Assembly: GCF_036320965.1 (NCBI RefSeq)
Contig: NC_092261.1
Coordinates: forward strand, 10,232,697-10,296,696
Direction: 5' to 3'
Length of the DNA stretch: 64,000 nt
From: Panulirus ornatus
Taxonomy: Eukaryota > Arthropoda > Malacostraca > Decapoda > Palinuridae
Shown here piece by piece: positions 10,491 to 23,354 of the stretch. Each line of letters opens with the position of its first letter. Within the stretch, counting starts at the first letter, position 1. The notes beneath the pieces are model-generated. The model was not told the DNA's origin and made no database searches. It saw only the letters and a program-made list of their open reading frames with translations. Made by a program: the position numbers and the translations under genes.

Positions 10491-13400
10491 CACCCAATAA
10501 CGCCCATCTCGTGAGTGTGAAGCAACTTTTGTATTATTTACCCAAGCACCGTCGTTTTCATATAACATTACACGTCGGTTTAGCAGTGCCCATCAAAAAG
10601 TGTAAATATTTATATGAATCTTTTACACTACGAAAACATATCACCTTCAAAGCCGTACCCAGCACAGTCACACACTTTATGAAAAGACTTGAGAACGAGC
10701 AGAAAACAAGTTCTTGCATTCAGTACTCGCTCTCCCTCAGCCACCACTGTCTGTTTTTCTTTCGTCTTAGTACAGCGTCGTACACACCCCATGTCTGCGT
10801 AAAAACTGCCTTGTCGCTTGCATGAACATCACTCATCGAAGCGTGGCCAAAATGAATTATAAAAGTCTACAGCATACTGCCTTGCAACATATTAATAATT
10901 CTGACAAACATTAGGCACGGTCTCGACTCTTGAAGTAAAAACAGAAAATAAATCATGATCTGGACCAGATAATGATATTCATAAGTTAAAGAGATAAAAC
11001 ATGCAATGGTTTCCGGCCGAATTTCGCTTACACTTGCTTAACACAAACAACGAAATCATTTCACGTATGTATGGTGATATCAGAGGTGGAAGTGCCAAAA
11101 ATGCAAACAAAGAAGAGCGATAATGCAGTAATAGGAAGACTATTCCTAAACAACCTCTAATAGTCGAGAGAAAAAACTGGTTTTCATTCACGCGCTATGA
11201 AATATCTGTAGCTTGAAATACTAAACAAAACCTCATCCTTTCTTCCCAGGTTCCCAAGGCACTGCTCTTCACTGAAGATGTCTTCATCCGTAAATTTGCC
11301 ATCTAATTCTACTGTGACGGAACTGGAGGTGTCTCAAACGACAAAACAGGGCATCCGACCATATTTTTCTCTGGCTATCAATGATTATTCAATGATTATG
11401 CATGGGATAATTCTCTCTCATGGCTGTATCAACCTTATTCTTGTTTCCTGAATCTTTAGCACTTACTTCCCTACAGCCTCGTACATTTGTTGAATCATTT
11501 TAAATCTCCCGTTTCTCCTGTTCGTCATACATGTTACATATGTACATCACCACGTGACGTAAGGGAAAGAAATACACAAACGACGCACGAGGCGATATTC
11601 AGTGTATGTAAGATTTTAACACACTGGACACGGACGGGGTGAGGATACATGCGAGTGATGCCACAGAGGCGATGCGTGCGTGATGAACCCAATTAAATCG
11701 GGAATGGTGTGGTGATGATGACAGAGGCACCTAGAGAGAGAAAGAGAGAGAGAGACAGAGGGACGAAGGCCCCAGCAGCCTTGTACTCTTCTTTGCTGAG
11801 CACCAATCCGCTTCCTCCCATCCCATGGCCTCCCCTCCCGAGCGCCGGCCACTCCTCTATAACTACATAGACATGTATTTTCATACCGTTCCACGGAAGG
11901 GCAACACCAAAAAGGCACTTACTCTTGAAATTACTTGGTGAATTCCGTTTAAGCCATCTTCATGGAAGTGTTGTTGAGACACCGTTGGAGAAGGGGGAAC
12001 AGTCTGGTAGGTTTGGTAGGCGCTTTAGTTTGCTATTCAATCGAACGTAAGCTTCCTAGCCATATCCTTTTTGGCTGGATGGGTAGGATAAAAGCCGAAG
12101 ATGATTGTAAGGCGCTTGAAGTCGCTCATCATCATCATCATCAGTAGACCTTTTTTGCATCACGCCTATCAAGTATCTCAATTACCCCTGAAGACAGACT
12201 CCTACTGCCTCTGAGATACTGTGGTTTCTTTCCTCTACATTGTAATCTGTGATTAACCATCAATACTGAAAAGAGCTGGGAAACCTTTGAGGGGTACCGA
12301 GTTGTACTCTGTTGGTGGCTCCTTCGGGAAATTAATTCCGAGGATCTATGAACAAGGCGATCATTTTCAATTTCACTTTACCGTACCCGAAGATACTGCA
12401 AATGAAAAGTACCTCCATGCAATATTGATAATACGAATTATTGGAAGTAATTTAAATGATACAATGAAAAAACAAAGGGTCTCCTTCAGTATTTGAGACC
12501 ACGGGCAGATGTCCAATCTGACCTCCCCTTATAAACGATTGCTCAGTGTCTTCCTCCTCCTCCTTGACCCGAGAACAAAGCAGACACTGAAGGATTACGA
12601 GACCAAACCGAGAAGGATTCTGTAGCCAAGAGTATCTGCACTTCTTCCAATGGGTCATGCAGCACTGGACAGACCTCGATTGTTGTATGCATACTTGTAT
12701 GGGCGTTGGCAACAATCCAGACCGGACCATTACAATATCAATTCCACTCCTTTCACAGCTGGGTTGAGGAACGCTTTACCCCTTTAACCTTCTCTTTACC
12801 TATGCAATATGCAGGTCCTTTTCGACGTTTATAAACTGTTTTCCCTTTAAGAGGCAAGTCTACCAACACCTAACCTACAAGCTGGTGAAATATTTTGTAA
12901 TATTTCCTTTTATATTCGATTTCACATGGCCTCTAGTTCCCTCGATCAGTAACTTTCTATAAAAGAAATGAATCTCGATGATTTAAGCGTAAAGTACGAA
13001 GAATCATGCTAGTCCCTGTACAAGCAAGGAAACGAATGAATATTTGCATAAAGTACAGAAATTTTAGTATCCTAAAAGAACAAAGTTTAAAACGTTAGTG
13101 TATACCAGTCACAGGAGAAGGGGAAAGCTCTTGATGGCCTGTGTAAATTAATGAACACGGCCCTGAACACTGAGTATAGAGAAAGTCGAACAAGTTCGGT
13201 GGGTAAGAGAGGTTTTTGCACGTTAAAGGTTTGAGACACACGATTCTGTAGAACCGACCAGCAATAACACAAAAAATGAAGATCGTCAAATTAAGAACGT
13301 GTCAGCTAAAGTATGAGTTTCAAAGATATATAACTGGTGTTAACGATACAGAGAGGGGCAATAACCTTTTTTTTCTTACAAGGAGAATAATACTACAGTA

Positions 13401-14300
13401 AATCTTTCTTTTTTTCTACGTTTGCAAGGCAGCACTGGTATCATTCCGAAGGCCATACTTTATCAAGACACGTAGATAATATATATCAGTGAATGCTGAA
13501 GCAATCACACTCCTTCGGTGTATGGACTGTGGACTGAAATACACGAGAGTCTTTTTGCCTTTGAATCTGAAGTGAAATTCTCCGGAAGCCTTAATGAAAA
13601 GTGAACCATTCACATACCCTCAAACGCATTCTATCCTTTCACGCAAAAACAATCTGGCATCTAATCATCTTACACACAGAAAAGAGCTTCAAAAGCACTT
13701 GGAATCGAGTGCAAAATACATATATCTCAACTTATCATAATATCATGACTGGGAGAAAAGAGAAGAAAAAATATATAATGGTCTGGGAATCATTTTCCAC
13801 GCAAAATCTTCAAGCGATTCGTTTTCCTCAAATGATAACTCATTAAGGAGAGTAAAAAAAAAAAAAAAAGAAAAAAAAATTCATTAGCTCTCACCTCTTT
13901 TGTTCATCAGCAAAGTTCCCCCATTAATTCCAATTCGACACGAAATTTATCACGGCGTTTTATCATCAAGTTTCTCTTGAGATGCTGAAACGGTGCCCAC
14001 GAAGAGAAAAGAGATAAGAAGAAGAGATGAAAAAAAAAAAAAAAAGGATTGCAAGCTCGTGCAGTTGACCCCTTGATTGCCACGGTCTTGAGCCTTAAGC
14101 AAGCACGACGGTACAACGGTGCTTCCCTTCCTTCAACTGGACCTTATGGGTCAAGTTCGAGGGCCAGCGCACCATGCGCTCGTGTGGATAGGGTTGACGA
14201 TCCAAAGTAACAATACCAGCGGAATCATACGATGCGCCTCCACAGGTATGACCTTAGAAGAAAGAATCCTAACTGAGGCGACTGACCAACTTAAAAAAAA
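10491..14300. other. Long stretch without recognisable genes
   Basis: AT-rich, apparently single-copy sequence with few simple repeats: a short GA run at 11733-11757, (TCA)n at 12126-12145 and A-runs at 13856-13880 and 14031-14045. Open frames up to 104 codons (10511-10825 plus; 11616-11918 minus) show no motif, signal peptide or membrane pattern I can name. It could be intergenic or intronic. Confidence 0.5.
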
Positions 14301-14690
14301 AGAGAATCCAGCAACAGAACCTAAAGGAATTCCAGCCATAATCCCTCCCCCCCCCCAAAAAAAAAAAGGTGAAAGACGGTAATAACGAAAACACTCAGGC
14401 CGTCACTGATGCAAGGGTATACGGCAGACCAATCCAGCACAGTGGTTATACATCGAATGACATGCGTAACACCATTAATATCCAAGAGCGCAGATCTACA
14501 TCAAAGCTACAAGAGCATAAACCAGCCAGCTTTGACATTACACGCAGATGGAATATGCGAACGAGTGGTAAAGATAAACAGTATGGGACATTTGATTGCC
14601 GACAGGCTCATAAAAGAAAGCCAGTATGGATTCATGCCTAGCAAAAAAATTAAAGAAAAAAAAGGAAAAAAGAAAAAAAAACGGGACACA
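14300..14690 (+). pseudogene. CR1/jockey-like LINE, RT finger region (fragment)
   Basis: The plus-strand frame at 14409-14729 contains VTPLISKSADLHQSYKSINQ and ALTLHADGICERVVKIN. It then reads HLIADRLIKESQYGFMPSK, with RLIKESQYGF at 14604-14633. These align in order with the finger motifs of CR1/jockey-like RTs (V-P-F-KG, NYRPISLTS, CK--E--, -LI--SQHGF--G-S). Just upstream, ENPATEPKGIPAII (about 14304-14345) recalls the SGPDGIPA motif that normally precedes them. The frame is open for 106 codons but the motifs are heavily substituted, and low-complexity A-tracts follow. It is a relic, probably part of the same insertion as 14926-15310. Confidence 0.65.
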
Positions 14691-14925
14691 GAGACTCACT
14701 GTAATGACTTGTGTTTAATGCAAGGGTAGAGAGAGAAGAGACTGCCTTTCCAGATTCACCAAGACCGCAATCAGAGAAAGGGGCAAAAAATATATAGTCA
14801 TGATACATACTGCTATAATACAGTATCAAAAGAAAACTACGACACTGGAACCACGTCCGTAGAAAACGACGTGCTCTCATGCGTACGGCGAAGAACGGCA
14901 AGAGCCTCAGTAACTTTACGTCATC

Positions 14926-15312
14926 ATGATTGCAGACATACGTGAGGACGTAAGGGGGGCAAGAAGACGACAAGCGAAGTCCTACATACGACTCGAACAT
15001 ACGACGGTAAGTACGGAAGACCCAAAGGAATTACAGAGAGACTTAGATCTTGTCAGGGGGGCAAGAAGACGACAAGCGAAGTCCTACATACGACTCGAGC
15101 ATACGACGGTAAGTACGGAAGACCCAAAGGAATTACAGAGAGACTTAGATCTTGTCAGGGGGGCAAGAAGACGACAAGCGAAGTCCTACATACGACTCGA
15201 GCATACGACGGTAAGTACGGAAGACCCAGAGGAATTACAGAGAGACTTAGATCTTGTCTACAGATTGGCCGAAGAGCGTCTAATGGAATTCGATAGGGAG
15301 GAAAGTGCATAA
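14926..15312 (+). pseudogene. LINE RT fragment with 102-bp triplication
   Basis: An open frame of 128 codons begins IADIREDV and ends ELQRDLDLVYRLAEERLMEF. These match the segments that flank the FADD motif in jockey-like RTs (L-GDI---V, then S-EDT--LQ-DLD-VY-WA--N-M-FN). Between them a 34-residue unit is repeated three times (14950-15051, 15052-15153, 15154-15255). Where FADD should stand the unit reads SYIRLEHTTVS, so the catalytic motif is absent. The codon-multiple unit keeps the frame open, but the protein would be non-functional as an RT. After 15312 the homology fades. Confidence 0.62.
14950..15255 (+). repeat. 102-bp tandem triplication inside LINE relic
   Basis: Three units of exactly 102 bp. 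Unit 1 differs from unit 2 at about two bases (GTAAGG/GTCAGG and CGAACAT/CGAGCAT); unit 3 differs at one (CCCAAAGG/CCCAGAGG). Each unit carries ACGGTAAGTACGG, a good 5' splice-site match. Near identity means recent duplication. Confidence 0.95.
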
Positions 15313-16730
15313 ATCTGCCTGGAAACGATACACAATATACAATTACCTTCCTGGAAAGACCTAATAGAGAAAGAGGGTTAGAGAGAGAAAGCGTCATGGA
15401 GATTTCGTAGATTTTGGGACCTAAGGAGCACAATTGGAATATAGTGAGCGGTATGATAATGAGAACTTTCACAAGATGAGAAAAGCTAAAGTTTAATGTG
15501 TGTGTGTGTGTGTATACCAGAAGAAAAAGTAGAATGATTCTCTCTCGTCTGGTGAACAGAAAAAAAAAATACAGAAGCATCCTAAAAGTACTGAAATCGG
15601 ATTCAAACTTTCTTTATCAATAAGCGTTTGGCTTATGTCGGCGCAGAAATATGTTCATCTTACGTAAAAAAAAAAAAACAAATATGATTTTGTTTCCCTG
15701 TATGTGATTACATCTCCAAATCCAATTATGGATATCAGTAGCCGCTGTTTTTGCGACATGTGTCACTTCCCCCCTCAGATAACCCTTCCAAAAACCAATT
15801 ATCTTCTCATCATGAATTTTCAGGAGCAATTAGTGTGTGCGTGTGTGTAGGTAGGGGGACGTCGGTGCACAAGAAGTTACAAAGGAGATTCTGATGTTCC
15901 CGAATATTAAAGTTAGCGAGTCTCGCTAACCTTACGGAGTACCATCCACCCAAACACCTTTTTCATTTTGACGCGCGCTGCTAACTTTGCTGTAAATCAC
16001 TTTTGACTAATATATATATTTTTTCATGTAAAGATAAATGATATGCATAACTTGTGACCAATTTACTTCAGGCTGCTACACGGGAATAGGTGATTACGCT
16101 TGTACTAAATAATCGAACGAATATATTCTTTCATTCCTTGAGAAGATAAATATATATACATCTACCTTGTAATCAATCATTCTGATAAGTATATCAAAAT
16201 GTTTTAAGGAAAATGAAACTCTGAACCATACAAAGGAAATATTCCAACTCTTCAGCCTGATCGTTTTCACATGATGAATCGAAATTCAAATCTGTGAAGA
16301 AAAATAATTGGCATAAGCCTTATATTATATAGCCAGCGAGAGTTACCTCTCTTGATGTAATCTGCTTCGTATTAGGTTAAAAATTTTTACTATCTATACC
16401 ATAAAAAAATAAGTGTTCCACACTCCTTTGAAATGCTTAACATACTATTACAAAACGTAAATTGTTTTTACAGTTCACGAATAGACAAAAAAATCAATCA
16501 AATGCTCCACAATCCATCCAACATGATGAATAGAATAAGGGAAAAATAGACACTGATCACAGGGTCAACCAATATTCACAAGAAAATAACGAATACAAAA
16601 ATAAAGCTTCCAGTATGATATCCAGATATGTCAAAGATATGTTTGTTGATCGCCTGGGAAACACAGTAAATATATACCATCACTTCAGAACTGTGGAGGG
16701 ACAAAAGGTCAATGAAGAGTAAGAGGTCTG
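15313..16730. other. No gene seen
   Basis: AT-rich sequence with short (GT)n at 15498-15513 and 15835-15848 and poly-A runs at 15558-15569 and 15666-15679. No open frame with recognisable motif. Confidence 0.5.
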
Positions 16731-16779
16731 GGTTACTCGACCAGTCTTGCCTCGTAAAAATGAAGGAGCCAGCCCGCAG

Positions 16780-16989
16780 GCGCTTACCGCAGGAGCATCT
16801 ACAGCTACGAGGAACGAGGCGTGTGAGTTACGGTTTACCAGGTGTCCTGTGTGAGATGGAGAGGTTGTGAGTTACGTTTTATCTTGTGCTCTGTGTGAGA
16901 TGGAGAGGCTGTGAGTTACGCTTCATCTTGGTGCTCTGTGTGAGATGGAGAGATTGTATGTTTGTGGACTGAATGCCAGAAGCTCACGT

Positions 16990-16990
<1 letters not shown>
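16780..16990 (+). repeat. Local ~56-bp tandem repeat; related to dispersed repeat R1
   Basis: The block GTGTGAGATGGAGAGG plus GTGAGTTACG recurs about every 55-57 bases (around 16850, 16905 and 16938), giving roughly three units. The last continues into TTTGTGGACTGAATGCCAG and CTCACGTGTG. This parallels GAGATGGAAAGATTGG, TTACGGACTGTAAAAACAGC and GTCACGTGTGGG at 26759-26812. Confidence 0.65.
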
Positions 16991-17046
<56 letters not shown>

Positions 17047-17050
17047 CGCG
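16988..17050 (+). repeat. (GT)n microsatellite, GC-ended
   Basis: GT dinucleotides ending in TGCGTGCGCG, so alternating purine-pyrimidine throughout. Confidence 0.97.
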
Positions 17051-17229
17051 TGAGAGGCAGACAGAGAGGATTGCAACCTGAAGACGGAAACCGAAAAGGA
17101 GCGAAACTTAAAACAGCCTGGGGCTCACACTGCACCGCTGTCACCTACTGAACCTTCCTGGTTTGGGGGGGGCACCAAGGTGGGTAGTCCCAGAAGAACC
17201 TACCAGGGCGGCAGCAGCTGCCTTCCAAC

Positions 17230-17230
<1 letters not shown>

Positions 17231-17284
<54 letters not shown>
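17231..17284 (+). repeat. (GA)n microsatellite
   Basis: Perfect GA run of about 54 bases. Confidence 0.98.
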
Positions 17285-17286
<2 letters not shown>

Positions 17287-17421
17287 TTGGGAAAAGACTC
17301 CTGTCCCTGCGCTCAATAGAAAATACTGGAGGAACAAACCTCTTTCAGACAACTTCAAAGGTCCGTGTTAGGCATGTGTTGTGTGACGGGAACATTCCTC
17401 TGCAGGCAAAGGACAAGCAAC

Positions 17422-18160
<739 letters not shown>

Positions 18161-18163
18161 CGC

Positions 18164-18258
18164 CTTCGGCTGTACGTGGTGACATCGCGAGCGAAAAGCC
18201 ATCCTGGGCGATGCTGTAGCATCGCCAGTGGACAATTGGTAGCACGGTTTCGCCGAAG
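18164..18258 (+). other. Nested inverted repeats (possible stem-loop)
   Basis: An inner perfect hairpin has arms GGCGATGC (18207-18214) and GCATCGCC (18219-18226) with loop TGTA. Outer arms CTTCGGC (18164-18170) and GCCGAAG (18252-18258) enclose it. A folded RNA or cruciform is possible; no family is recognised. Confidence 0.5.
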
Positions 18259-18261
18259 AAC

Positions 18262-18345
18262 TCCTCACTCCAAACGAAAGTCCATCATTTCCCTGCTGCT
18301 GATTGGAGCGCAGCCTTCAAGACGGAGAAGTCCCATAAAAAGAGG
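18262..18345 (+). repeat. Dispersed repeat R2, copy 1
   Basis: CCCTGCTGCTGATTGGAGCG followed by CAGCCTTCAAGACGG (18290-18325) is closely matched at 48690-48722 (CCTGCTGCTGAATGGAGCGC, AACCTTAAGAGAG). Weaker similarity continues to the left of both. The type is unknown. Confidence 0.55.
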
Positions 18346-19204
18346 GGGTCGGTCAATCGTATAATTAACTCGGAAACTTTACCGAAGCTGTCTTCTTCTC
18401 GTGATGTGTATATGCTATGAATTTGGGTTACAATGTCGAGATAGACACACGTCTTGTACCGATATAACGCTGAGCTCAAATTCCTGCTAGATTCTCTGGT
18501 TTGCCATTTGCCTCCTGTAAGAGAGGGGACGGTTGTACCCTCCACGTCAGAGCGTCCTATCAACCACTGCTTTACAGTGAACTAAATCACTCATTACGTA
18601 TCTTCTGACTCTTCGTTTACTAACATCAGCCCGTGCGTCGTGGGCCAATTTAGTCTAGACTCTGGACACCTCTCACCCTCACCTGCTGCCGATACCTTTA
18701 CGTCAACCTCGAGAAGGTAGAGTGTTCACTTGTAAGGGATCCGGACTGCGATTCTGTGGACCCCAAAGTGCAATTCTGTAATCAGTCGACGGTCAGCTCC
18801 CACCACTTTTCATTATATTTCTCGCCACCCCCCCGTCTTGTGTCACCAGGGGCTCGTATTATTAGCCAATATCCTATCGTACCCCAGTGTGAATGAGGTT
18901 TTTTTTTTCACGCTGTAAAGTGAGTTTGAGAGCTGTATTATCACCTGTCTGTGTACAATACGGAGAGAGTATTCTATGTAACCAAGGGGCGCCAATCTCT
19001 CACTAAAAGTAACAGCTTTCAAAACGTCCGTACACAGACGGCATTTAATTTCATCACTTCTTTCGTGTAGCCAAAACTCTGGTTACCATCTGTGATGGCT
19101 GTGCTACCCAACATCTTCCTTGTCAAATGTGACCGTATGTTGTTGGCTCTTAACACTGTCCATCCTAGCATGTCACCCGTGACGGCAAGATGAACGCAAT
19201 GGTC

Positions 19205-19208
<4 letters not shown>
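18346..19208. other. No gene seen
   Basis: Mixed-composition, single-copy-looking sequence with a C-run at 18828-18834 and a T-run at 18899-18909. No motif found on either strand. Confidence 0.5.

Positions 19209-19248
<40 letters not shown>
19209..19248 (+). repeat. (GA)n microsatellite
   Basis: About 40 bases of GA. Confidence 0.97.
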
Positions 19249-19250
<2 letters not shown>

Positions 19251-20035
19251 CGGGTCAGGTAAGCAAGCAGGCTGCTGGGGTGGTGGGGCGAGAGTCAATT
19301 ACTGTTTGCCGATGGCACGACGCCGGCTGGCGGCAGACTTGAGTCAGGGGACTGGCAAACCTGGTGTGCCCGAGTCTGTAATTCCTCTCAACCTCGACTT
19401 TGCCCGCATGGTCTCCCGATGTGTCATGCCGGAGCCTCACCCAACTCACCCCTCGCTCACATCTAACATCAGGGACATGTCCTTCGCGTTCACCTTACCG
19501 ACGGCACTCACTCGCACCTTCTAAACCAGATTGCGCGCTAGTCTTCGACGGGTTCCATTATCGGGTGGCCCAACATCATCATACCATAAAGCCACTCATT
19601 CTTATTTTTCATTCGCATACGTTCCTACCAAGTGAATCACCAGATTAAACAATATAGACCACACGAGACAATAACCCCGCGAGACAATATCCGAAGCCAC
19701 GTAATTTGTCAAACTAAGTCATTACACGAAGGTATATTTCCCAGTGCGACAATGAAGTTCATTTTCTTTTTTTTTAACTTTAAAAGTAGAATCCACGAAA
19801 ACACGTTTCTAAGATTTCTTTAGAACACAAGTACGAATGAGAGACGTCAAGACTGCTGGGTTACGCTCATGTTGAGGGGACTTAACACTCCAGAGGAGTC
19901 CATCATCTCTCTCTATATTGCTGGAAGCAAGGCAGCGTTGAAGCTGCAGGACCCTCTCCAGAGAATGGCGTTCTGGAGTTATATAATAATAATAATAATG
20001 GTAATAAAAATAACACTAAGAACGATAATATCAAT
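19249..20035. other. No gene seen
   Basis: Short open frames only. A (TAA)n run lies at about 19982-19999. Confidence 0.5.
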
Positions 20036-20037
20036 GA

Positions 20038-20065
20038 TAAGAAGAAGAAGAAGAAGAAGAATGAC
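20038..20065 (+). repeat. (GAA)n microsatellite
   Basis: Short GAA run in an A-rich context. Confidence 0.9.
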
Positions 20066-20104
20066 AATGATAATGATTAATAATGATACAAATACAGACA
20101 ACAG

Positions 20105-20106
<2 letters not shown>

Positions 20107-20189
<83 letters not shown>

Positions 20190-20190
20190 A
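20107..20190. repeat. (AT)n microsatellite
   Basis: AT dinucleotides with one C interruption near 20176, ending in ATATATAATACATATATG. Confidence 0.97.
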
Positions 20191-20335
20191 TACATATATG
20201 TATTACAGACAGAGACACACGCACATAATCTAATCAGCAGGAGGCGAGGAGACAATCAAGCATTCGTTATAGCTGTTCCAAATTCCCATCCCGATCCACG
20301 GGCCCAGGACCTCATTCCATTTCTAGGAGATGGGT

Positions 20336-20395
20336 CGGCGGCGGCGGCGGTGGGGTGGGGTGGGGTGGGAAAAATAAAAAGGGGGGGGCGAGGGA
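20336..20395 (+). repeat. (GGC)n, (GGGGT)n and poly-G tract
   Basis: GGCGGCGGCGGCGGTGGGG leads into GGGGTGGGGTGGGG and a run of eight G. Several runs of three or more G are close together, so G-quadruplex formation is plausible. Confidence 0.85.
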
Positions 20396-20471
20396 GGTGA
20401 CTGAAAGAAGTCGGGGGTGAAGGGGGCGGGAGAGAGAGAGGAGGTCGGACAACGACGAATAGACGAATGGA

Positions 20472-20474
<3 letters not shown>

Positions 20475-20549
<75 letters not shown>
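20475..20549 (+). repeat. (GA)n microsatellite
   Basis: About 75 bases of GA. Minus-strand Ser-Leu frames through it (up to 195 codons) are artefacts. Confidence 0.98.
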
Positions 20550-20553
<4 letters not shown>

Positions 20554-20603
20554 GAATCCATACACTCACGGCAGACCTGGAGAGAAAACAGACCGAATGA
20601 AGG

Positions 20604-20662
20604 CTGAAGAAGAAGAAGAAGAAGAAGAAGAAGAAGAAGAAGAAGAAGAAGAAGAAGAAGAC
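20604..20662 (+). repeat. (GAA)n microsatellite
   Basis: About 18 GAA trinucleotides; the second purine tract within 60 bases of a (GA)n tract. A short 17-bp repeat (AGATAAGAGGCGGATAG) follows at 20670-20710. Confidence 0.97.
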
Positions 20663-22350
20663 AGATGAGAGATAAGAGGCGGATAGAGATAAGAGGCGGA
20701 TAGAGATAAGAAACGGCGAGTGAAACTCGGGGTTGGGGTCGATAGAGGTGGATGAGGAGCTGGGACGAGAGGGAAGACCAGGGAGATGAAAAAGGGAGTG
20801 GAGGAGATGGGAAATTAGGGATGTGATGGAAGGGCGAATTTCATCAGTAAACTCTGTCACTCTCTTCTTTGGGAACCTCTTGTATCCCCCCCCCCCCACC
20901 CCAAAAAGAGATTTGACCGCAACAAAACAAGATATGGCATCGGCTTACACCGCCCGGCTCAAGGACGCATTATTGGATTCGGATATTTTTCTGTATACAA
21001 CTTTTCCTCAGTTTCGTCTATGCCACGCGTCGTGCGACACTTAACCCCATGCAACAACAACAAGAAAAAATAATGCCAGGTGTAGAAGTGCAGCATCCTC
21101 AAGAGACATCGCAGTATCTGAAGGCATCGCTCGCACATTGTACACGTTTACTATATGGTCCACGGCCCCATCATCTGGATGGGGATATACCTCTAAACAC
21201 AACTCCTTTGCAGGTTCCCGGAGCGCCGTGGGGCAGCTACCTGGAGAATCTCTCATCAGAGAAAAAAGAACACAACACATACTCATAAAAGCCTCGATCA
21301 CTTACCCCCTTAGATCATGTATGGCAGCCGAGAAACTTTCTCCATCAGCCAGCTACGCCATGAGCAATGCTTTTAAAAGTTTTGCCACGAGCCATGAATA
21401 CTCTTATCCTGTAAAGATGGAATGGACCCCTAGCAGTCGCTTTGGCACTTTACACAGCTTTCTTATAAGATTAAGGTACTGAGGCAAAAAGTATATCAGG
21501 GGAGGTGGGTGGCTCGAAGGCTCCTGATGGAGAGCTCTTACTCGTAAAATCCCTCAGCCTGAAGGACGTGTGTGTGTGTGTGTAAGATCGTGAAGGTGAT
21601 TTGGAATATGATACCTTCAAGGAAGTCGACGAAGATCAGGAGCGAGTAGGAATGCGTCATCTTCCTTCCGGCTGACGAGGAGCGAGATAAAGAACTAAAT
21701 CGACCTCCAGAGGAAATGAAGTCGATACATTTTAGGAAATATATCTAAACGAATGTTGAATGAGCTCTGCCGTGGTCACAGACCTTGCAAATTCATTTTT
21801 TCCCCAGTTTCTCTCATAGACGCCCGTGGCTTCTCGTTGAAAAAGGTCCCCGTGAAGTTATACCTAACGAGAGGCGCAATTCTGGGTCGTGATCACCGTA
21901 TTGCTGAGAGTAACTGATGCCACACAGCACTTCTAGAACCGGCGGGCCAATCTAATGGTGATAATAACTCATCTATGAATACCTAGAATAGTGTGAATAA
22001 ATATGCATAATACTTTCCTCTCTCTTTCTCTCTCTACAGAGGCCAACGGACTGTTCGCTGCTTGTGTATTACCATGACATAAAGACGTGTACATCCCTTT
22101 ACGCTGGGAGGGACACGTTACACACGGCAGAGCGTAAACTTTTGAACCTCATCGGATAAAGTTTTGCTGAATTTTTTTTTTTTTTGACATAACAAATTCA
22201 CTTTTTTTTTTTTTAACTCCTTGAGCAAGAGCGTACGACGACCCTTGGGTATAATGACGTGGTACATGATGACCAGATCCGCCAAGGTCAGGTCAAATAC
22301 AGGCCAGGCTATCATACCTATCAATCATATGCAGAGATTATGTTTTCGTG
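20663..22350. other. No gene recognised
   Basis: Three overlapping plus-strand frames lie at 20823-21482 (73, 79 and 114 codons), with an 86-codon minus frame at 21041-21301. The stretch is more open than its surroundings but has no motif I can name; it could be a fragment of an old mobile element. T-runs sit at 22172-22186 and 22202-22214, and a short (GT)n at 21570-21583. Confidence 0.4.
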
Positions 22351-22351
22351 C

Positions 22352-22600
22352 TCAAAAGTCTTACTGTCGGGCTCAAGGGTCGTACTGTCGGGCTCAAGGG
22401 TCGTACCGTCGTGCTCAAGGGTCATACCGTCGTGTTCAAGGGTCGTACCGTCGTGCTCAAGGGTCGTACCGTCGTGCTCAAGGGTCGTACCGTCGTGCTC
22501 AAGGGTCATACCGTCGTGTTCAAGGGTCGTACCGTCGTGCTCAATGGTCGTACCGTCGTGCTCAAGGGTCGTACCGTCGTGCTCAAGAGATGCACTGGCG
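22352..22600 (+). repeat. 21-bp minisatellite M21, locus 1
   Basis: About 11 units of 21 bp, core GTGCTCAAGGGTCGTACCGT. Paired variants (TCATACC followed by GTGTTCAAG) recur at 22421 and 22505, 84 bp or four units apart, showing a higher-order period. Because 21 is seven codons, all three plus frames and one minus frame stay open (for example RAQGSYR and LEHDGTT repeats); these are not genes. The right end decays (GAGATGCACTGGCG). Confidence 0.95.
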
Positions 22601-23116
22601 TGGTGCTTAATGGTCATTCCGTCGTCCAAAAGAGATCAAAAAAGCCAAGCTTGCATTCTCTCTCTTTTTATAATGACTTGTGATATATTTTGCCACCAAC
22701 CAAATCCCTGTTCCAATACCACACACATCCTCCTCCAATCACATTATATAGATCTTAATGATAAATTCGTACGTAAAAAAAAAGAAAATCGACAACTCTA
22801 AGATTCACATACAGATCCGAGATATCATCTATTTCACCCGTGTGTGTCCCCCCCGCCGAAGGAGGTACATCTACCTAGATTACCCCCTTTCCCTTCCCCC
22901 AACTGTTGGAGAAACGCTTTACCAAGGTTACCTCTCCTGCTGGGGAAGACACCCTCCTGGTTATTCCTCCTGCTGGGACACATTTATGGCTGCCGTCTCA
23001 CCCCCAATGGAGGCAAACCTAACTGGGTTATCTCACCTGCTGCCACACATCTACCTGAAATACCTTTCCAATCAAGAGTCCTTGCCAGTCTTTTCACATA
23101 TTCTCCCACCGTTAGG
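22601..23116. other. No gene; weak local repetition
   Basis: Around 22890-23050 the phrases CTGTTGG/CTGCTGGG and a following TACC/TTATCTC recur at irregular 30-40 base intervals, suggesting a very decayed tandem repeat. Confidence 0.35.
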
Positions 23117-23283
23117 GTGTAGAGGGGGAACTGCTTAACCTCCGAGATGGTCAAATAAAGTGGGTGTAAGAGGGGGAAATACTTAACCTCTGAGATGGTC
23201 AAATACAGTGGGTGTAAGAGGGGAAATACTTAACCTCCGAGATGGTCAAATACAGTGGGTGTAGAGGTCACCTTTGAGATGGC

Positions 23284-23354
<71 letters not shown>

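Noticed and set aside
20312..20899. 195-codon minus-strand open frame
   Set aside because: Built from (CT)n and (TTC)n read as Ser-Leu and Phe runs; no domain.
22352..22600. CRISPR-like array or repeat-protein gene (RAQGSYR or LEHDGTT repeats)
   Set aside because: Units are directly tandem with no spacers, and frames are open only because 21 is a multiple of three. It is a minisatellite in an animal genome.
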